Of a DNA stretch of 6,236 bases, positions 5,607-6,236 are shown one piece after another. This stretch comes from Oscillospiraceae bacterium (GTDB lineage Bacteria > Bacillota > Clostridia > Oscillospirales > Oscillospiraceae): NCBI GenBank assembly GCA_020866945.1, contig JAJBVW010000200.1, positions 1-6,236 of the forward strand. The letters run 5' to 3'. Made by a program: the position numbers and the translations under genes. The notes under the pieces were generated by a model that did not search any database, had not been told where the DNA came from, and saw nothing but the letters and a program-made list of their open reading frames with translations. Within the stretch, counting starts at the first letter, position 1. Every line of letters begins with the position of its first letter.

Positions 5607-6236
5607 ATCTGGCCGTTACCAAAACGCCAAAAATGTCCTCGGTCAGCGTCAGACCACCTCGTATGCCTGCATAGCCCCGATTGAAAATGACCCGATTTGT
5701 CACAGGGAACGCCACAGGCAGTAGCGGGAAATTAAATTCGTCCGAAAGCTCCCGTTCTACAACGCTCCCCAGGATAAAGCCAGGGTCAAGGGCATCGTAA
5801 TACCGGGTGTTGCGGTCTCTGGGCCACAGCTCGCCCAGATACTGTCGGACGGAGGACGCGTCCGTGTCGAACCGCACCGCAGGCCGCAGGCCGGATTCCC
5901 AGCCGTCAAAGCGTTTTTCCAGCGCGGTTTTATGATGTTCCTCCAGAAAATCCGTTATGACCGCCAGCTCCGGCAGCCACCCAAGCTCATCCGCCACAAA
6001 TCGGCTCAGCGCCGGAGCGTAGTTGGAGTCGGCCACGATGACCGCGTAACGTTGCATATCAATGTCATTGTAAATATCGGCAACGCGCTCGAAGTAATCA
6101 AAATACACACCCCGCTCCCGCTCCAGAACCGCATCCACTGCGGATTTTTCTATGCCGGTCTGTTCCGCTACCCGGTAGAGAAAATCTACTGTCTGGAAGT
6201 AGCCAACAGGAAGTCCTGTAGTGATATACGGTATTC
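5605..6236 (-). CDS. Nitrogenase component 1 subunit, NifK-like (partial, N-terminus outside window)
   Basis: The frame is open from the right edge of the window to a TAA stop at 5607-5605, giving 209 visible residues. A GTG at 6138 is not the true start, because the frame continues upstream with family-typical sequence (PYITTGLPVGYFQTVDFLYRV), matching the NifK stretch in which a PxG motif precedes a T-x-x-FL helix. Further NifK-like blocks are the ERxRG segment, the strand ending in VADSNYAPALSRF, a DPGFILGSVVERELS segment equivalent to DFMIGNSxGK, and a C-terminal PVAFPVTNRV block like NifK's IGFPIFDR. This is the C-terminal domain of the Oxidored_nitro family, roughly 40% of a usual 450-520 residue chain. 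The P-cluster cysteine region lies outside the window, so cluster content cannot be judged. The next gene starts 13 bases downstream, so the two products probably form a heteromeric complex. It is NifK-like rather than proven NifK; NifN, MarK or another nitrogenase-like subunit is possible. Confidence 0.9.
   Translation of the reverse strand, partial: IPYITTGLPVGYFQTVDFLYRVAEQTGIEKSAVDAVLERERGVYFDYFERVADIYNDIDMQRYAVIVADSNYAPALSRFVADELGWLPELAVITDFLEEHHKTALEKRFDGWESGLRPAVRFDTDASSVRQYLGELWPRDRNTRYYDALDPGFILGSVVERELSDEFNFPLLPVAFPVTNRVIFNRGYAGIRGGLTLTEDIFGVLVTAR

Noticed and set aside
4281..5684. 467-codon open frame on the plus strand
   Set aside because: It lies antisense to the NifD-like gene and its neighbour, has no recognisable domain, and is explained by the codon use of the real genes on the other strand.
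1..6236. CRISPR arrays, rRNA or tRNA genes, insertion sequence ends
   Set aside because: I saw no regularly spaced repeats, no tRNA-like or rRNA-like sequence and no transposase gene in the window.

Overview
The window holds most of one tightly packed operon on the minus strand, read from high to low coordinates. It combines nitrogenase-like proteins with sulfur amino acid enzymes. Close spacing, strong GGAGG-type ribosome binding sites and the protein families suggest an anaerobic Firmicute, probably a Clostridia-type organism; this is inference, as there is no marker gene.

Layout, in transcription order. (1) 6236-5605: C-terminal part of a NifK-type nitrogenase component 1 subunit whose start lies outside the window. 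(2) 5591-4086: a complete NifD/NifE-type component 1 subunit that keeps the cofactor-binding cysteine position but lacks an obvious equivalent of the cofactor-binding histidine and has rearranged P-cluster cysteines. (3) 4077-2929: a PLP enzyme of the cystathionine gamma-synthase/lyase family. (4) 2926-1745: a MalY/PatB-type cystathionine beta-lyase. (5) 1707-1534: a 57-residue DUF2292 (YezD-family) protein. (6) 1451-543: a stand-alone NifB-type radical SAM protein. Gaps between genes are 13, 8, 2, 37 and 82 bases. No terminator or promoter interrupts the series, so the operon promoter, and any NifH-like reductase gene, should lie beyond position 6236.

Working model (inference): NifB makes the iron-sulfur-carbide precursor and the two component 1 subunits form a complex carrying it. 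That complex reduces a substrate other than N2, most plausibly an organic sulfur compound, by analogy with methylthio-alkane reductase. The two PLP enzymes would move the released thiol or sulfide into or out of cysteine, homocysteine and methionine. The set looks like a sulfur-salvage nitrogenase-like system rather than a diazotrophy cluster.

Positions 1-542 downstream of nifB are different: AT-rich, with short repeats, a GC hairpin and no convincing complete gene. An open frame on the minus strand from about 230 to the left edge may be part of an unrelated gene. This may be where the operon meets other DNA, possibly a mobile element, but nothing seen here proves that.
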